NCBI RefSeq assembly: GCF_000143415.4
Contig: NW_003314267.1
Location: 3,001,028-3,065,027 of the forward strand
Direction of reading: 5' to 3'
DNA length: 64,000 nucleotides
Source of the DNA: Selaginella moellendorffii
Taxonomy: Eukaryota; Streptophyta; Lycopodiopsida; Selaginellales; Selaginellaceae
The translations under genes were made by a program, and so were the position numbers. Position 1 is the first letter of the stretch; the number at the start of each line of letters is the position of its first letter. Below, piece by piece: positions 20,601 to 31,261 of the stretch. The notes beneath the pieces were generated by a model. It was given only the letters and a program-made list of their open reading frames with translations. It ran no database searches and was not told the origin of the DNA.

Positions 20601-22029
20601 TTTATAAAACCACACCACTTCCTCATACAATTCTCATCATAAATGCTTGACATACTTAAAAAAAAACTCTTAGAAAGGTAAACTTCAAGCACCTACTTAG
20701 TTCCTTTTGATATTCCACATATAAAACTTCTTGCTTTTACACCCCAACACTAGATTATATTAACCTCCACACTATTGTGTTCTAGAGCATTATCACTCGT
20801 TATTTGTTTTGACTTCCCAAGGTAGCATACAGTCTGTGTATATGTGTTGAAAATAGCATAGACTTCTTTGATTGTGGATAGCTTGCAAGCCATAATAAAA
20901 TGTGTTGCCCCACAAATCATGGCATGAACGTAATATCTGTAAGTTATAACTTTGCAATATGTTACAAAAATACAAAAATAATAGTTAAAAAAGATAAGGA
21001 AGAAAATTAATTAAAATTGTTTCATTAGTGTAGATCCATTGATGAATTCATGACAAATGCTTACTTTGCAGCCTTCTTAGATTATGTAAAGCTAATGCTT
21101 TACAAATTTAATGCCTACTAAAATGGTAATCAATTGCTCAACAACAAGAGTGGGAGTTAATAATTCCCTAATTTGTCCCTATATAATTCATGGAAATATT
21201 AGTTTTGATGTGGTTAAGAACTTTCTTTATCAGTATCCTATAGTACACCCCCTCCAATTTGTACCCACCACCCACGTATATTTGTATAGTGTTGGCCACA
21301 TAATTCCCAAATAATTTGCAAGATAAACCATGGTTTTTGTCTCAAGAATCTTCAAGTGCATCCATAAGCAAAATACCACTGCACTAACAAATCCCCTCAA
21401 GCTCAAGAAATTATTGAAGCCCTACAAGAAATACCATAATAAAGACCTTTTAATTTAGGAATTCATTTACTCAGCACTGGAACGTTAGAATCTCCATCTT
21501 CATTTTAACTCTTGCTAGATGAAAAAGTGTTGGAATTGAAGCCGAATAGTAGCCCCACATTTTATTCATCTTTCATTAATACACTTGTTTTTAACATTTG
21601 CATTTAAATCCAATTTCACAAATCTAAGCTATGGGCACATTATGGATGTCTTTAATCACCACCAAAAAAACCAAATTACTTTCACTACCACAATAGCCAC
21701 ACTAACCCTTTCCTCCTCTAGAACCCTAAACCACACTTAAAAGACAATGACAATGAGGATGTTGTATGGGTCATCCATACCACATATATAACCCACATGT
21801 ATGACCCTATCATTCATAGTTATATGCATGGGTTTTTTTCACAAGTACAATATAGAAGATTTACAAATAACACACCATAGAAAGATATGCCCTCCCTCTC
21901 TGTGTGTCTTCTTTCTTTGGCGTCGTGTGCTCGCGTGCGCTGACGTGGCCGCTAATGTTGACGATACATGGCAGAAAATGACCATTTGTTCATTTAATGC
22001 CCGCTGCATTTCTTTTTCCCTCCATCCAT
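17630..22029. other. 4.4-kb AT-rich block, no gene seen
   Basis: Uniformly AT-rich from about 17,690, with only short chance ORFs on both strands. I found no retroelement domains, tRNA-like folds or long repeats. A minus-strand frame near 20,790-20,975 reads more protein-like (LQAIHNQRSLCYFQHIYTDC) but matches nothing I recognise. The block most likely represents old, mutated transposon or heterochromatic sequence. Confidence 0.55.
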
Positions 22030-22692
22030 CCATCCGTCCATGCATCCACAGCTTCTTGTAAGCGCGATCTTCCATCTGGATCGATCCATTTAGACATCCA
22101 TCAATTTATTGAAACATCGAAACAGAAACCAAAACAAAGAAACTTTATTGTCTGTTTCTATCACACCTGTCATCTCCGCGAAGAACCAATCCTCCTAAAA
22201 AGACGCCATCACGCCATCCGCCTATACACAAGGAACTCTTCCTGTTCTTCCGCCTCCTATACTGCCGATCGATCCATCGCTGGAATGAAGCAATTGTGGA
22301 GAGGATTGGGTCCCGTGGGAACCGTTATCTTGGAGGTTCCAAACATTGAAGGGTTGCAGAGGTGATCGGGGTCGCACAGGGAAGAAGATGATGCCGCTTC
22401 CTCCTGCAAAGTCGCGGTCGCGATGGATGGCGCCCCAGGAGGAGGAGGAGCTCCCGCCTTTGGATGGCGCTCTGGAATCAAGCCTCGGATCGCTGCTGCG
22501 GGGAATTGCGCGGTCGGGAGCCGGACCATGTCGCGCCCCTCCAGAGATTGGGGACGAAGAGGAGGAGGAGGAGCTCCCGCCTTTGTGCCTGAGCTTGTGC
22601 TGCGCAACGAACACTGTGAAAACGGATAGAACAACCACGAATGCTAGAATGCCGGCCAAAAGCCACCATTTCCATCCCCGTTTCTCTGAGTG
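22030..22692 (-). pseudogene. Truncated inverted copy of Ser-rich two-TM orphan gene (copy 1)
   Basis: Read on the minus strand, this stretch matches the intact gene at 25,240-25,734 from its second membrane segment (LAGILAFVVVLSVFTVFVAQHKL) through the Ser tract, the shared AIPRSSDPRLDSRAPS motif and NGSHGTQ, and on into about 180 bp of 3' flank. The first membrane segment is missing. Instead the upstream sequence is the tail of the DUF3504-like pseudogene. A small insertion (KGGSSSSSWG) and frame changes near the C-terminus alter the end. It therefore looks like a broken inverted duplicate. Confidence 0.7.
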
Positions 22693-22733
22693 GTGTCTTT
22701 AAAAACTCTTGCTCTTGCAACTCCGGGCCAGCT

Positions 22734-23321
22734 TCAATACTCGGTTAAAGCAAAAAACATATCCCTCAAAGTTGCTGAAGGGTAAGGCTTCCCATCGTCT
22801 CTCAAAACATGCGTGTAGAACAATGCAAGCTGGTGGGAAAGCTCCTACAATCAGAGAAAGATTTAGTCACAAAAATCAAAAGATAAAAAAAAAACCTTTG
22901 CAGGAAGTTCCTCAATCAGTCTCAGATCCTGTAATGAAAATTCTGGGCCCTGTACCTCACGCCATGCATAGAATTTTGATGTTGCCCACTCCTCCTTTCG
23001 GGTCTGCTGGTATAACCAGTTCTAATTGGTTCTCGTCCTCCTCATTCGGAACAACAGGTCGAAAAGGTTGGCGACCGACTTGCATCAACAAAAGATTTCA
23101 ACCTGGGGCATCAAAGCAAAACATCATTTACTTGTCTCCAACTACAGCCACCATGCCCACCACGCTGACTGCGATTTCCCAGGACAAACCTGTCAAACGA
23201 TTGCAAGTGAGTAAACAAGAATACAGAAAAACTAGAGAACCGAATTCAAAAAAGGAGCCGCATTCTCAACAAGATCAGCGGCATTCTGGGACAATCCCAG
23301 ATCAAATGAAGAAGGATCCAT
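22734..23321 (-). pseudogene. Crypton/DUF3504-like (KIAA1958/QRICH1-type) fragment
   Basis: On the minus strand, three exon-like pieces join over GT-AG gaps. The first reads NWLYQQTRKEEWATSKFYAW (about 23,030-22,960), the second DLRLIEELPAKE, and the third LSHQLALFYTHVLRDDGKPY followed by PSATLRDMFFALTEY. Order and spacing match the N-terminal part of DUF3504/Crypton-type tyrosine recombinase relatives (NWA...F..WR...ELN.WL..F...VR..DG..YPP.TL...C.GLQR). An in-frame TAG sits just before NWLY at about 23,024, so the piece is probably dead. An upstream ATG (23,321, MDPSSFDLGLSQNAADLVE) with a plausible donor could be its first exon. The recombinase core is not present. Alternative: an unrelated plant protein with chance similarity. 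Confidence 0.4.
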
Positions 23322-23621
23322 CTACAGATAGACAAAATTGAGAGGATTAAGAAGGAAAAACTAAGAAATCCAGAGAAAACCAGGAAAATTCTGCCTTGAG
23401 CGCCATGCAAAATTCCAGACAAGGATCAATCTAGCTGCTATGCCTCAGATCTGACCTTGGGCCGCTACCGCTTCCACCTGCTACCGCTTACCGCTACCGG
23501 CAGCCTCCGAGAACGCCGAGGAGCTTGTCGCGGATACGGATTTTCCAGACGGCATCGAGCTCCAGCCAGAGGCAAGAATTGAGATTTTGCTGGCTCTGGC
23601 ATTGCTAACGTGCATTCTCTG

Positions 23622-24019
23622 TCATGCACAGCTCAAGAGATTAAAGCTTCGCAAGAACAACTGCGATTCCGAGGCATACCAATTCGATGAGGTCTCAATA
23701 TGAAGTTGTCGAATGATCTCCAGCTCGCCTTCTGTGAAGAAATCCTCCTAGCTTTGATCTCGATCCAGCGCAAAGCAGAGCTTACCGCTAACGCACACAA
23801 GCGAGCGGTGAGCTCAGGCTGAAGAGCGATTCGTTGATCCTGGAATGCCCCATGGAGTAGCGAGCGCGCGCCGTCTCCATCCACCCCTGGAAGAAAATGC
23901 GATGTAGAAAGAGCTGCTAGACTATATAGCACTCACTTGCCTGCGCGAGTTGCCGCGAAGCCTGAGGATCGCATCACGGAATCCAAGCACGCAATCACTG
24001 TCGCGTCCTCGTCCATCAT
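23622..24019 (-). CDS. Small unknown protein with a GC-AG intron
   Basis: Three exons (23,941-24,019; 23,786-23,886; 23,622-23,747) add up to 306 nt, a 101-residue protein that begins MMDEDATVIACLDSVMRSSG. The first donor reads AG|GCAAGT, the strict consensus of the rare GC-AG intron class, and the acceptor is TTCCAG; the second intron is GT-AG. Frame is preserved over both. The protein looks helical and acidic at its centre (EDFFTEGELEIIRQLH). I do not recognise the family. It lies head-to-head with the HBS1-type zinc-finger fragment, about 100 bp apart. Confidence 0.5.
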
Positions 24020-24111
24020 AGCTGTCGTCGTAGCTGCGCAGGCTAGGGGGGCAACAGCCACGATCGTCTCCTCCACTAGTCTCCTCAAGATGATGCGAAG
24101 AACCCTAGATT

Positions 24112-24343
24112 CTGGACTACTACGATGACTACGAGGAGGAAGATTACGCCCACAGCAGCTCAGCCTCAGCTCCGGGTAAGCGATTCATCGATGAGCGCGG
24201 GATTTATCTCCAGATCTCTTCCAGGAACAGCGCCGCAGCAACCAATCTGGGCTTGCCCCATCTGTACATACGATAATCTGGAGGAACATCAGTCGTGTGA
24301 GATGTGTGGAGTGGTGCGAGACTCTTCACGCTTCCGGCTCTAA
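24112..24343 (+). CDS. HBS1-type N-terminal fragment with RanBP2 zinc finger
   Basis: Two exon pieces (to 24,175, then 24,225-24,343; intron GT-AG of 49 nt) read LDYYDDYEEEDYAHS..., then IWACPICTYDNLEEHQSCEM, and end CGVVRDSSRFRL-stop. The acidic Tyr/Asp start followed by a C-x2-C-x10-C-x2-C finger is the N-terminus of plant HBS1, the GTPase of Dom34/Pelota ribosome rescue. The GTPase part is absent: translation stops right after the finger. No in-frame ATG is found before the acidic stretch (a TAG precedes ILDYYDD), so either the first exon lies elsewhere or this is a broken remnant. A short stand-alone isoform is possible. Confidence 0.5.
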
Positions 24344-24534
24344 ATCACTCTAAAACTTGCTGAGCAAAACGATTTGAATCCATCAATGCAGTTGGAAGTG
24401 CGCGTCCAAGGCCTGAGCCTTCGCAGCTTGCAACGTCCTTGTTTGCTCCTCTCCCTCCTCTGGCACTCCAGATTAAGCATTAAGATACGCGGGGCTCTTG
24501 GAGATGCGGTTCCTTCCTTCTGCCGGTAGAGCAG

Positions 24535-24858
24535 CTACACCGCAGCTCTGAGCAATCCAGGGTGGCCATAGCCATCCAGAAACACCTGCCTGCCAAGCTT
24601 GTTGTCCCAAAGAACCAAGTAGTCGTGCTCCCGCCGGAGGTTGAGCCCCCTAATCGTCAGAACGATGTCCCTGTGCTCGTGATCCACATAGATGAGATAC
24701 GGTGGCACAATCCTCTCCAGGTCGCTCGTCTTCTTCACCACATTCTCGAGCGAGATTTTGTAGCGCCACCGTCCAGGAGCTCCTATCGGTCGCCCCGATG
24801 TAGATGCATCGCTTGTACGCCCAGCGCGTAGCAGCGGCACTCCAATCGCCACGGACAT
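24535..24858 (-). pseudogene. Class 3 lipase (DAG lipase-like) N-terminal fragment
   Basis: A 107-residue frame starting MSVAIGVPLL and containing IVPPYLIYVDHEHRDIVLTI, RGLNLRREHDYLVLWDNKLG and YGHPGLLRAAV. This matches the N-terminal half of plant sn1-specific diacylglycerol lipase-like proteins (MSVACG.P...; PPY.IY.DHDH..IVL..RGLNL..ESDY.VLLDNKLG...YVHNGLLKAA). Most of the usual segment between start and 'PPY', and the whole catalytic part with GHSLGG, are missing. The frame ends at a stop after LLRAAV. A second copy of the same piece lies at 35,360-35,690 on the plus strand. Confidence 0.75.
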
Positions 24859-25239
24859 CGCCGGGAAGAAATTTACCTCGTCCTCCTCTCTAGCGCTTGT
24901 TCTGCCTCAACCATCTCAAGCACGGCGGCTAGATGGCGACAAAAAAGGCATTCCTGTGTTTGTCCAGTTTGGTCGAATCCTAGGCTAACTGAGTGGTGAC
25001 GTTCGCAGAAGGAGGATGGGAGGAGAAAAGCTATGGGCGGTGAACATGATCTGTTTTGGTATTTGTAGTTTCTTTGCTTGCGTCCATGAATGGAGAGTGG
25101 GTCCTTGTTTGACCGCTACAAGATACCCCAGACGCAAAATTGTACTCGAGGGGGGTCTTTGTGTGCATCAGGATTTCTCGGGTGATCGATCAATCGGTGT
25201 CGAGTTTTTGATCAGCAGCAGAGCAGAGCAGTCGCAGCG

Positions 25240-25734
25240 ATGACTATGGCGAAGATTTTGCTAGTGGCAACGGTGGCAATGCTTGTTGTCGCCCCGCTTT
25301 TGGTCCAGGCGCTTCACCACATAGAGAAACGGGGATGGAAATGCTGGGTTTTAGCCGGCATTCTAGCATTCGTGGCTGTTCTATCCGTTCTCACAGTGTT
25401 TGTTGCGCAGCACAAGCTCAACAACTCCTCCTCCTCTTCTTCCTCATCCCCAATCTCTAGAGCTCCCGATGGCGCAATTCCCCGCAGCAGCGATCCGAGG
25501 CTTGATTCCAGAGCGCCATCCATGGCGATGGAGGTCACCGCGACTTTGCAGGAGCAAGCAGCATCATCTTCTTCCCCGTGCGACGCCGATCATCTCTGCA
25601 GCCCTCCAATGTGCCCTCCAGAGAACGGTTCCCACGGGACCCAACCCTCTCCACATTTGAGTAGCTCCAGCGATGGATCGATCGGCAGTGTGGAAGAACA
25701 GGAAGAATTCCTTGTGTATAGGCGGATTGCGTGA
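25240..25734 (+). CDS. Orphan Ser-rich protein with two N-terminal membrane segments
   Basis: Intronless, 164 residues from ATG 25,240 (an in-frame ATG also lies two codons later). Two hydrophobic segments (ILLVATVAMLVVAPLLVQAL and CWVLAGILAFVAVLSVLTVF) flank a short basic loop (HHIEKRGWK). A run of nine serines, the motif AIPRSSDPRLDSRAPS and a Ser/Pro/acidic tail follow, with no recognised domain. Broken relatives occur at 22,030-22,692 (inverted) and 36,440-36,775 (partial), so this is a local family. Whether it is expressed is unknown; an intact frame amid broken copies is the main evidence for a gene. Confidence 0.45.
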   Translation: MTMAKILLVATVAMLVVAPLLVQALHHIEKRGWKCWVLAGILAFVAVLSVLTVFVAQHKLNNSSSSSSSSPISRAPDGAIPRSSDPRLDSRAPSMAMEVTATLQEQAASSSSPCDADHLCSPPMCPPENGSHGTQPSPHLSSSSDGSIGSVEEQEEFLVYRRIA

Positions 25735-25884
25735 TCGCAGGTCTTTTAGGAGGATTGGTTCTTCGTGGAGATGACGGTGTGATAGAAATGTGATCATCGC
25801 TAGCCAGAATATAAAGTTTCTTCGATCGATGTTTCAATAGATTGATGGATGTCTAAGTGGATCGATCGAGATGGAAGATCGCGC

Positions 25885-26200
25885 TTAAAAGAAGCAGTGG
25901 ATGGATGGAGCTCGTAGAGCTGGCTCGAGGAGCTTGAATGGAAACGAGCGTTGGGGAGAGAAAGGGAAAAAGAAATGTTGACGACGCGCAGGACCTTGAG
26001 ATCGAGCTCCCGGCACCGCGCGGTGAAGCAGGGCACCGCGCGGCGAAGCAGCGATTGCCCACCCGCGGTGCGGAGAAAGAGACGACGGTGGCGGGGCCAT
26101 CTGGGTCTTGTCCCCGACAATGCCAAGCTCCGCGAGATCGTAGGCGCTGAGCTCACCAGTGACCATGACGCTCACCGCCTCGCCGTCGGCCTGGAACTGG
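25885..26200 (-). other. GC-rich unrecognised segment
   Basis: GC-rich and coding-like on the minus strand (frame beginning MVTGELSAYDLAELGIVGDK, then Pro/Ser/Arg-rich). No family recognised. It abuts the start of the 1.6-kb duplicated segment at 26,201 and may be another captured gene fragment. Confidence 0.3.
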
Positions 26201-27773
26201 GGAGAGGTACCAAGGACGTTACTTCCCAGCCTGACCTCTTGCCTCTCCTACATCTCCCAGGTGTGAGCTACACACACCAAGCTGTGGAGGTGTATCCAAA
26301 CACATCGCTTCTACTCATTGGGTGCTGGACTCACAGTTCTCGTCTAGGCATCACCTGGCGGACCTGCTGCTGTTGTTGCTTTCAGCAGCCCGGGAGCTAG
26401 AGGCTCATTGGAGTCGCGGTCCTTTCAGCTCTATTAGGAGATGAAGCGTAACATGTACAGCATCATGGGAGCAACAAGTTGGCATGGTTTGCTTGGTGTA
26501 GCACCAGGGAGCATCGAACAATGCGGCTTGTTCAGTGAGTGATGGGAGCTCCTTCCAGACACACAGCCCAAATGGGATTCTCGTCAAACTACAGAGAGGA
26601 GACAAGTCTACGTGCTTAGTGCATTAGAGAGTGAGTAAAAACTTACTGTGCATCTGTGAGGTGTGTGTGACTTGCAATAAACAGCCATCCTAGATTTGCT
26701 AGAATGCAAACACATGAACCATCACAATGTTAGGCTCACTGGATTTTGTTGTATTGATCACGATGCCATTGAGTTTCACTGGACTGGAGAAACGTCGCAA
26801 GGCACCTTGGATTCACTCTAGAGAAGCAGCACATTGGTTTTTTTCTTCTGAGAAATACCTGTATCATTCAGAAATTCTGAACACTCTCTTGCATTTTCTC
26901 CAGGTACTTCAGCACTTTTTTCTTTACAGAAGATTGCTCAACAAAAAACCAGCAGTATCGAAACTATAAACTAAATTATAAGGATTCAAGTGATTATGAA
27001 AGGAATACAATCATCCACGGGGAGAGCATATGAAGGGCCAGACAGCCTGGAAACATGTTGATCTACTCATCTGAGTGTGGCGCTTTTCATGGGCCAGTTG
27101 CAGCTCTAGTTCTTTTATCTGAAAAGAAAACTATAAAAATCCCTTCTCAACAACTAAGAAACACTGAGGGGCTTTACCTCTGTTACCTGAACAAATTGAA
27201 AACATAAGTTAAAATAGCATAAATATTGTACAACTTTTCTAAATAGCTACGCAAATCGAGTTTGTAGAGCACTGTCTGTTTCTGTGAGCTACATCTTCAA
27301 AACGTATAGATGAGCTCGTAGGGCAACCATGCAGCATCATACCTTCAAATGAAAAGCTTTTGATAGCCTTGTAATCCATTGCTAGATCTCAGTGTTCACC
27401 CTGTTTAAATTCTGGTAAAGATGTCCACACGTGATGTTTTGAGGACAAATCAAAAGCCTCAAAATTCGAGTTACTTCTTTGCAGAACTTCTGCTTTATCA
27501 TGTCTGTAATTTGAGGGATAAATATTTCACAGCCACTGCCTTAAAATAACCCACTAGTTTTTTTTTCCTCTGGTTAAACATCCAGTATAGAAGGATGCCA
27601 AAAGCAAAGATCATCTTCACAATCTGAAACAAAAGGCTGAGCTTTTTCTATACTAACAGATTCAATAACATGCTGGTTTTGATAAAATAAGAGTCTTCAG
27701 ATTCTGATTTGAGGGAATGACCACATTGCTCTTCAGCAACAGGGATATATCAATTCAAAGTTATTGAGGTGAA
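26201..27773. repeat. 1.6-kb segmental duplication, copy 1 (lipase-exon-bearing)
   Basis: Nearly identical to 33,724-35,336 in direct orientation. Shared sequence starts at ggagaggtacc and ends at gttattgaggtgaa. On the plus strand the first about 240 bp can be read as an exon after an in-frame intron (GTACCAAGG...CTCCCAG). It encodes VYPNTSLLLIGCWTHSSRLG followed by a Gly/Ala stretch and AVAFSSPGA, resembling the GHSLGG-AVAFESPG region of ATG15-like class 3 lipases with the Ser motif lost. The minus strand holds a coiled-coil-like exon (IKELELQLAHEKRHTQMS, about 27,115-27,063). Copy 1 carries several small deletions against copy 2 (for example 20 bp near 27,065). None of the pieces forms a full gene. 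Confidence 0.75.
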
Positions 27774-28367
27774 AGAATGCCTGACAAACAGTCAGCTTCA
27801 AACCTACAATGGGAAAATGAGAACCTGCATGCTAAGGTACTTTTGAGTGTTGGTGTACCTAATGGCTCTGGAGAGCACAACATGCGGAATGGACTTTTTG
27901 GCTACAAATGCCAGAAGAAATGAGAAGATCAGTCCATCCAGCTCAAGGATTTCTTACCTGTTTGTCATCCACCATTGGAGCAACAAGAAATGACAGACTA
28001 GGAATGAAACGAACAAGAGAGAAAACCCTAGGCCAACATCCCAACCTTTAATGTGTTATGGCCTTAAATCCCACTGGCCATAGAATATTCTTAAAATATT
28101 TCTGTAGTTTGTGTCATTCTTCCCTCTTTCATGACCCAGCCACATATGGCTGCCTCGAGAAGCTAAATGAGCCTCACATGAAGGGAGTCCAAGGCAATAT
28201 GGCCATGAAGAAAAAATGTGTAAACAATAACACTAACATCACGATAAACAGCCACGAAAGAAAGAAAGTAATATGGCTTTCTCATATGACAATATGGTCA
28301 TGGAAACAAAAGAATGAAAATAGAACAAACAACTCAAATCATATAGCAATATGGCTATAGAACTCAA
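27774..28367. other. Intergenic, no gene seen
   Basis: About 600 bp between the duplicated segment and the gypsy remnant. A short plus-strand frame (QSASNLQWENENLHAK at about 27,790-27,836, followed by gtactt) reads like a coiled-coil exon, but I cannot connect it to anything. The part from about 28,050 may belong to the element's 3' non-coding region or LTR; no matching second LTR was found. Confidence 0.4.
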
Positions 28368-31080
28368 TTCTCCCCTTCCTTAGGAATGTTATCCAAGTCA
28401 TAACCAAAACTCGGAAACACTCTTTTTATGTCATCCTCAATTTCCCATGTAGCTTTGTCTATGAAATAACCATTCTATTGAACTAATAACTCTTTAGTTG
28501 TCTTCTAGCATATTTTCACCAATCTTTGAGCAAGAATATTGGCTGAACCAACCTTCTCTACATCAATCTCTAGGACTTGGATGATGGATTAATCTATGAC
28601 ATCACTAAAGTGCAAACACACTTTAAACTTGCTCATATGGAATGTTGGATGAATCTTTGAATTAGCTGACAAGTCCAAAGTGTATGCAAGATCCCCCACA
28701 CACTATAAAATTGTCCAAGGCCCACAATACCATGGAGACAACTTAGCACTATCACCTCTTTTCAAAGATTGTTGTGCATCTGACAGCTTAAGGAAAACTT
28801 TGTCACCAACTTTGTACTCTTGATGACGATGATGCTCATTGGCCAATCTTTTGTTTTGCTCTTGAACTTGCCATGTTCAACTTTACCAATTCAAGCTTGT
28901 CCTGTATATCCTCTAGGAAATCACAAGCATGAGATACCCGAACCAAAGCCAAATTCAAATTCACATGAGACTTAGGCTCATAGCCATACATTGCCATAAA
29001 GGGAGACATGCTAATAACTGATTGGTAAGCATTATTGTGAGCAAACTGAAGCAAAGGCAAGTACTCCTCCCATACTCCATGTCGAGTCAAGTTTCTCACA
29101 AAAGGCCTTAGTATATATTTTAATAGCTAATTCATGTGCTTTATCTGCCCATCAGATTGTGGATGCTCACCACTACTCATGCTCAACTTAGTCTTTACTT
29201 TTTCATAGACTGTTTGCCAAAACTTGGACGTGAACTTGGGATTCCGATCACTCACAATGTCACCTGGCAAACCATAGAGATTGAATAACTAGTTTACAAA
29301 CAATTAAGCAAATTCAAAAGCTTTTATTGTCGTGTTCACAAGGAAGAAGTGAACCATCTTTGTCAAACGATCCACAACAACCTAAATAGCATCATTTCCT
29401 TGAAAGGTTTTGGGCAAACCAGTGATAAAGTCCATTGAGATGCTATCCCACTTATTCTTGGGTATACATAAAGGATGATAAAGGCTAGCAAGTTTCTGAT
29501 GATCAATTTTGACCGCTTGGTAGGTCAAACAACCACATATGTACTTCTGAACATCTGATTTCATCCCAGGCCAAAAGAAATGCCCCTTCACCAACATATA
29601 TGTTCTCAATACCCCCAGATGCTTGGCACTGAACACATCATGACACTCAACCAAAATCTATTTGATGAGTTTATCAATACGAAAAACCACTACACATCCT
29701 TTTTTCACTAGGATTCTATCTTGTATTTCGAATGACACAAACTTGTCACCTTTTAAATCTGTAGAGGCATCTCTCAACAAAATCTTCACAAGAATGTAAA
29801 AGAGTCAAAGTTAACAAACTCTTTAAACTCATCTAAGAGATCATTAGATAGCTTCATGAACGAGATAGAATTTACCATCTTAGATAATGCATTAGCCATA
29901 TTATTATCACCTCCATGCTTGTACTAGATTTTAACAAACATTTCTTGTAGAAACTTTTGCTAATGAGCAAGATGGCCTCAAAGATCCACATCTGGAGAGA
30001 TTGATAATCTGAATATACATGGAAGTCTGATCTATACAGATAATGTTGCCATTCCTTTAGAATGGCAATCATTACATACAACTCCTTATTGCGAGTAAGT
30101 TAATTCCATTGTGTGGCATTAAACTTGTGGCTCATGAATGTGATAGAATGCCTAACTTGAAGCAATATAGCCCCAAAAACACTATCACTCACATCATTAT
30201 TTATAATTTCCACCATAGTCACCTTATCATTCATTAGCCCCTTTAAAACAATCCTTGCTCTAATGTCTAGTCATGTGGCAATGAAAACAATTGCTCTTCA
30301 CCTTGTCTTTCTCTCACTGGTCCAAACGAAGCTTCATAGCCTCACTACCATGTTTATTCTTCGAGCCACAACGGAACAATAGTTATTTCTTCCCTGAATA
30401 TGAAGTATTGGCAAGCTGGTTATCACGTTGACTACACCGTAGACCATCCCGTTGACCATAATTGACCAAGTTGATCGACAGTTTGAGCAAAAAGATCTAA
30501 GCCTTAGTGATAGCATCAATCAATATTGCTAGAAAATCCTTCTTAACCTTTTGCTACACATCCACTGAGCTCAATCCTTTAATGAAACATTGCACCTTTA
30601 GCAACTCATTATGGTGCCTGTGAGATTAAGGCAAAGATCACGGAACTTGCGGGCATACATATCCAAAGACAAAGTCCCCTGCCGGATCTTTAACAGCTGG
30701 TTCACGAAATCAACCTCTTCAAACTTCTTGACAAATAAAGTGTGGAAAACTTTTGTCAAATTAATTCAAGAAGTCGACTTCGGATTAGCTTTGATGTAGT
30801 TCTTCCACTACGAAGAAGTATGGCCCGTAAGCTTTGTCACAAAGAAATTTATCTTCACTTTATCCTCATAAGGATTGTGAAACTAACAACTTTCCCACAA
30901 TTCCAACAAAAAATTGACTATTATAATTATTCAGTAATGATTTCCATTCCACAATACCATAATCTTTAGCATGTTTAATATACCAATAGTAATCACAGAC
31001 ATAAGATCAATTCAACTCTTGAGGATTCATGCGAGGTAAGAAATCCTTAATGAAATTGACATTAACTGCTTTTATGTCGC
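28368..31080 (-). mobile_element. Decayed Ty3/gypsy LTR retrotransposon
   Basis: Read from 31,080 downwards on the minus strand. Gag appears as DFVNQLLKIRQGTLSLDMYA and RKFRDLCL, then a CCHC knuckle C-FH-C-HMTR-H-(stop)-SKD-C at about 30,290-30,250. The RNase H part is DVSDSVFGAILLQ and ELYVMIAILKEWQHYLY. Integrase has the zinc-binding and core parts (LVKGHFFWPGM, WDSISMDFITGLPKTFQGND, VWEEYLPLLQFAHNNAYQS) and a tail with chromodomain-like ATWEIEDDIKRVFPSFG ending near 28,368. Protease and nearly all of the reverse transcriptase are missing between about 30,230 and 30,250. Many stops and frameshifts make it non-functional. LTRs were not identified. Confidence 0.8.
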
Positions 31081-31126
31081 TTTGAACTTCAGAAATCTAG
31101 AACGTTAGAACAAAACCTAGAAACCT

Positions 31127-31235
31127 AAACCTAGAAAAAAATGTAAGCCCAAAATGAAACAAGCGCAGCAAACCCGTGCACTGCGCTCCTCCCATGTGTG
31201 GTAGATCCCAGGCTGCCGTCCACACAGCACGGCAG
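31127..31235 (+). repeat. About 105-bp dispersed repeat, copy 1
   Basis: The stretch from aaaatgtaa.. through gaaacaagcgcagcaaacc..tgcactgc..ctcctcccatgtgtggtagatcccaggctgccgtccacaca is shared with 40,889-40,992 with only a few differences. Here it joins the start of the copia element; there it joins the BCD1 promoter. Confidence 0.8.
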
Positions 31236-31261
31236 ACACTTTCTTGGGCATCTTCTCAATG

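Noticed and set aside
27063-27115. Kinesin exon (IKELELQLAHEKRHTQ)
   Set aside because: Coiled-coil composition alone is not enough; no motor or neighbouring exon was found in either duplicated copy.
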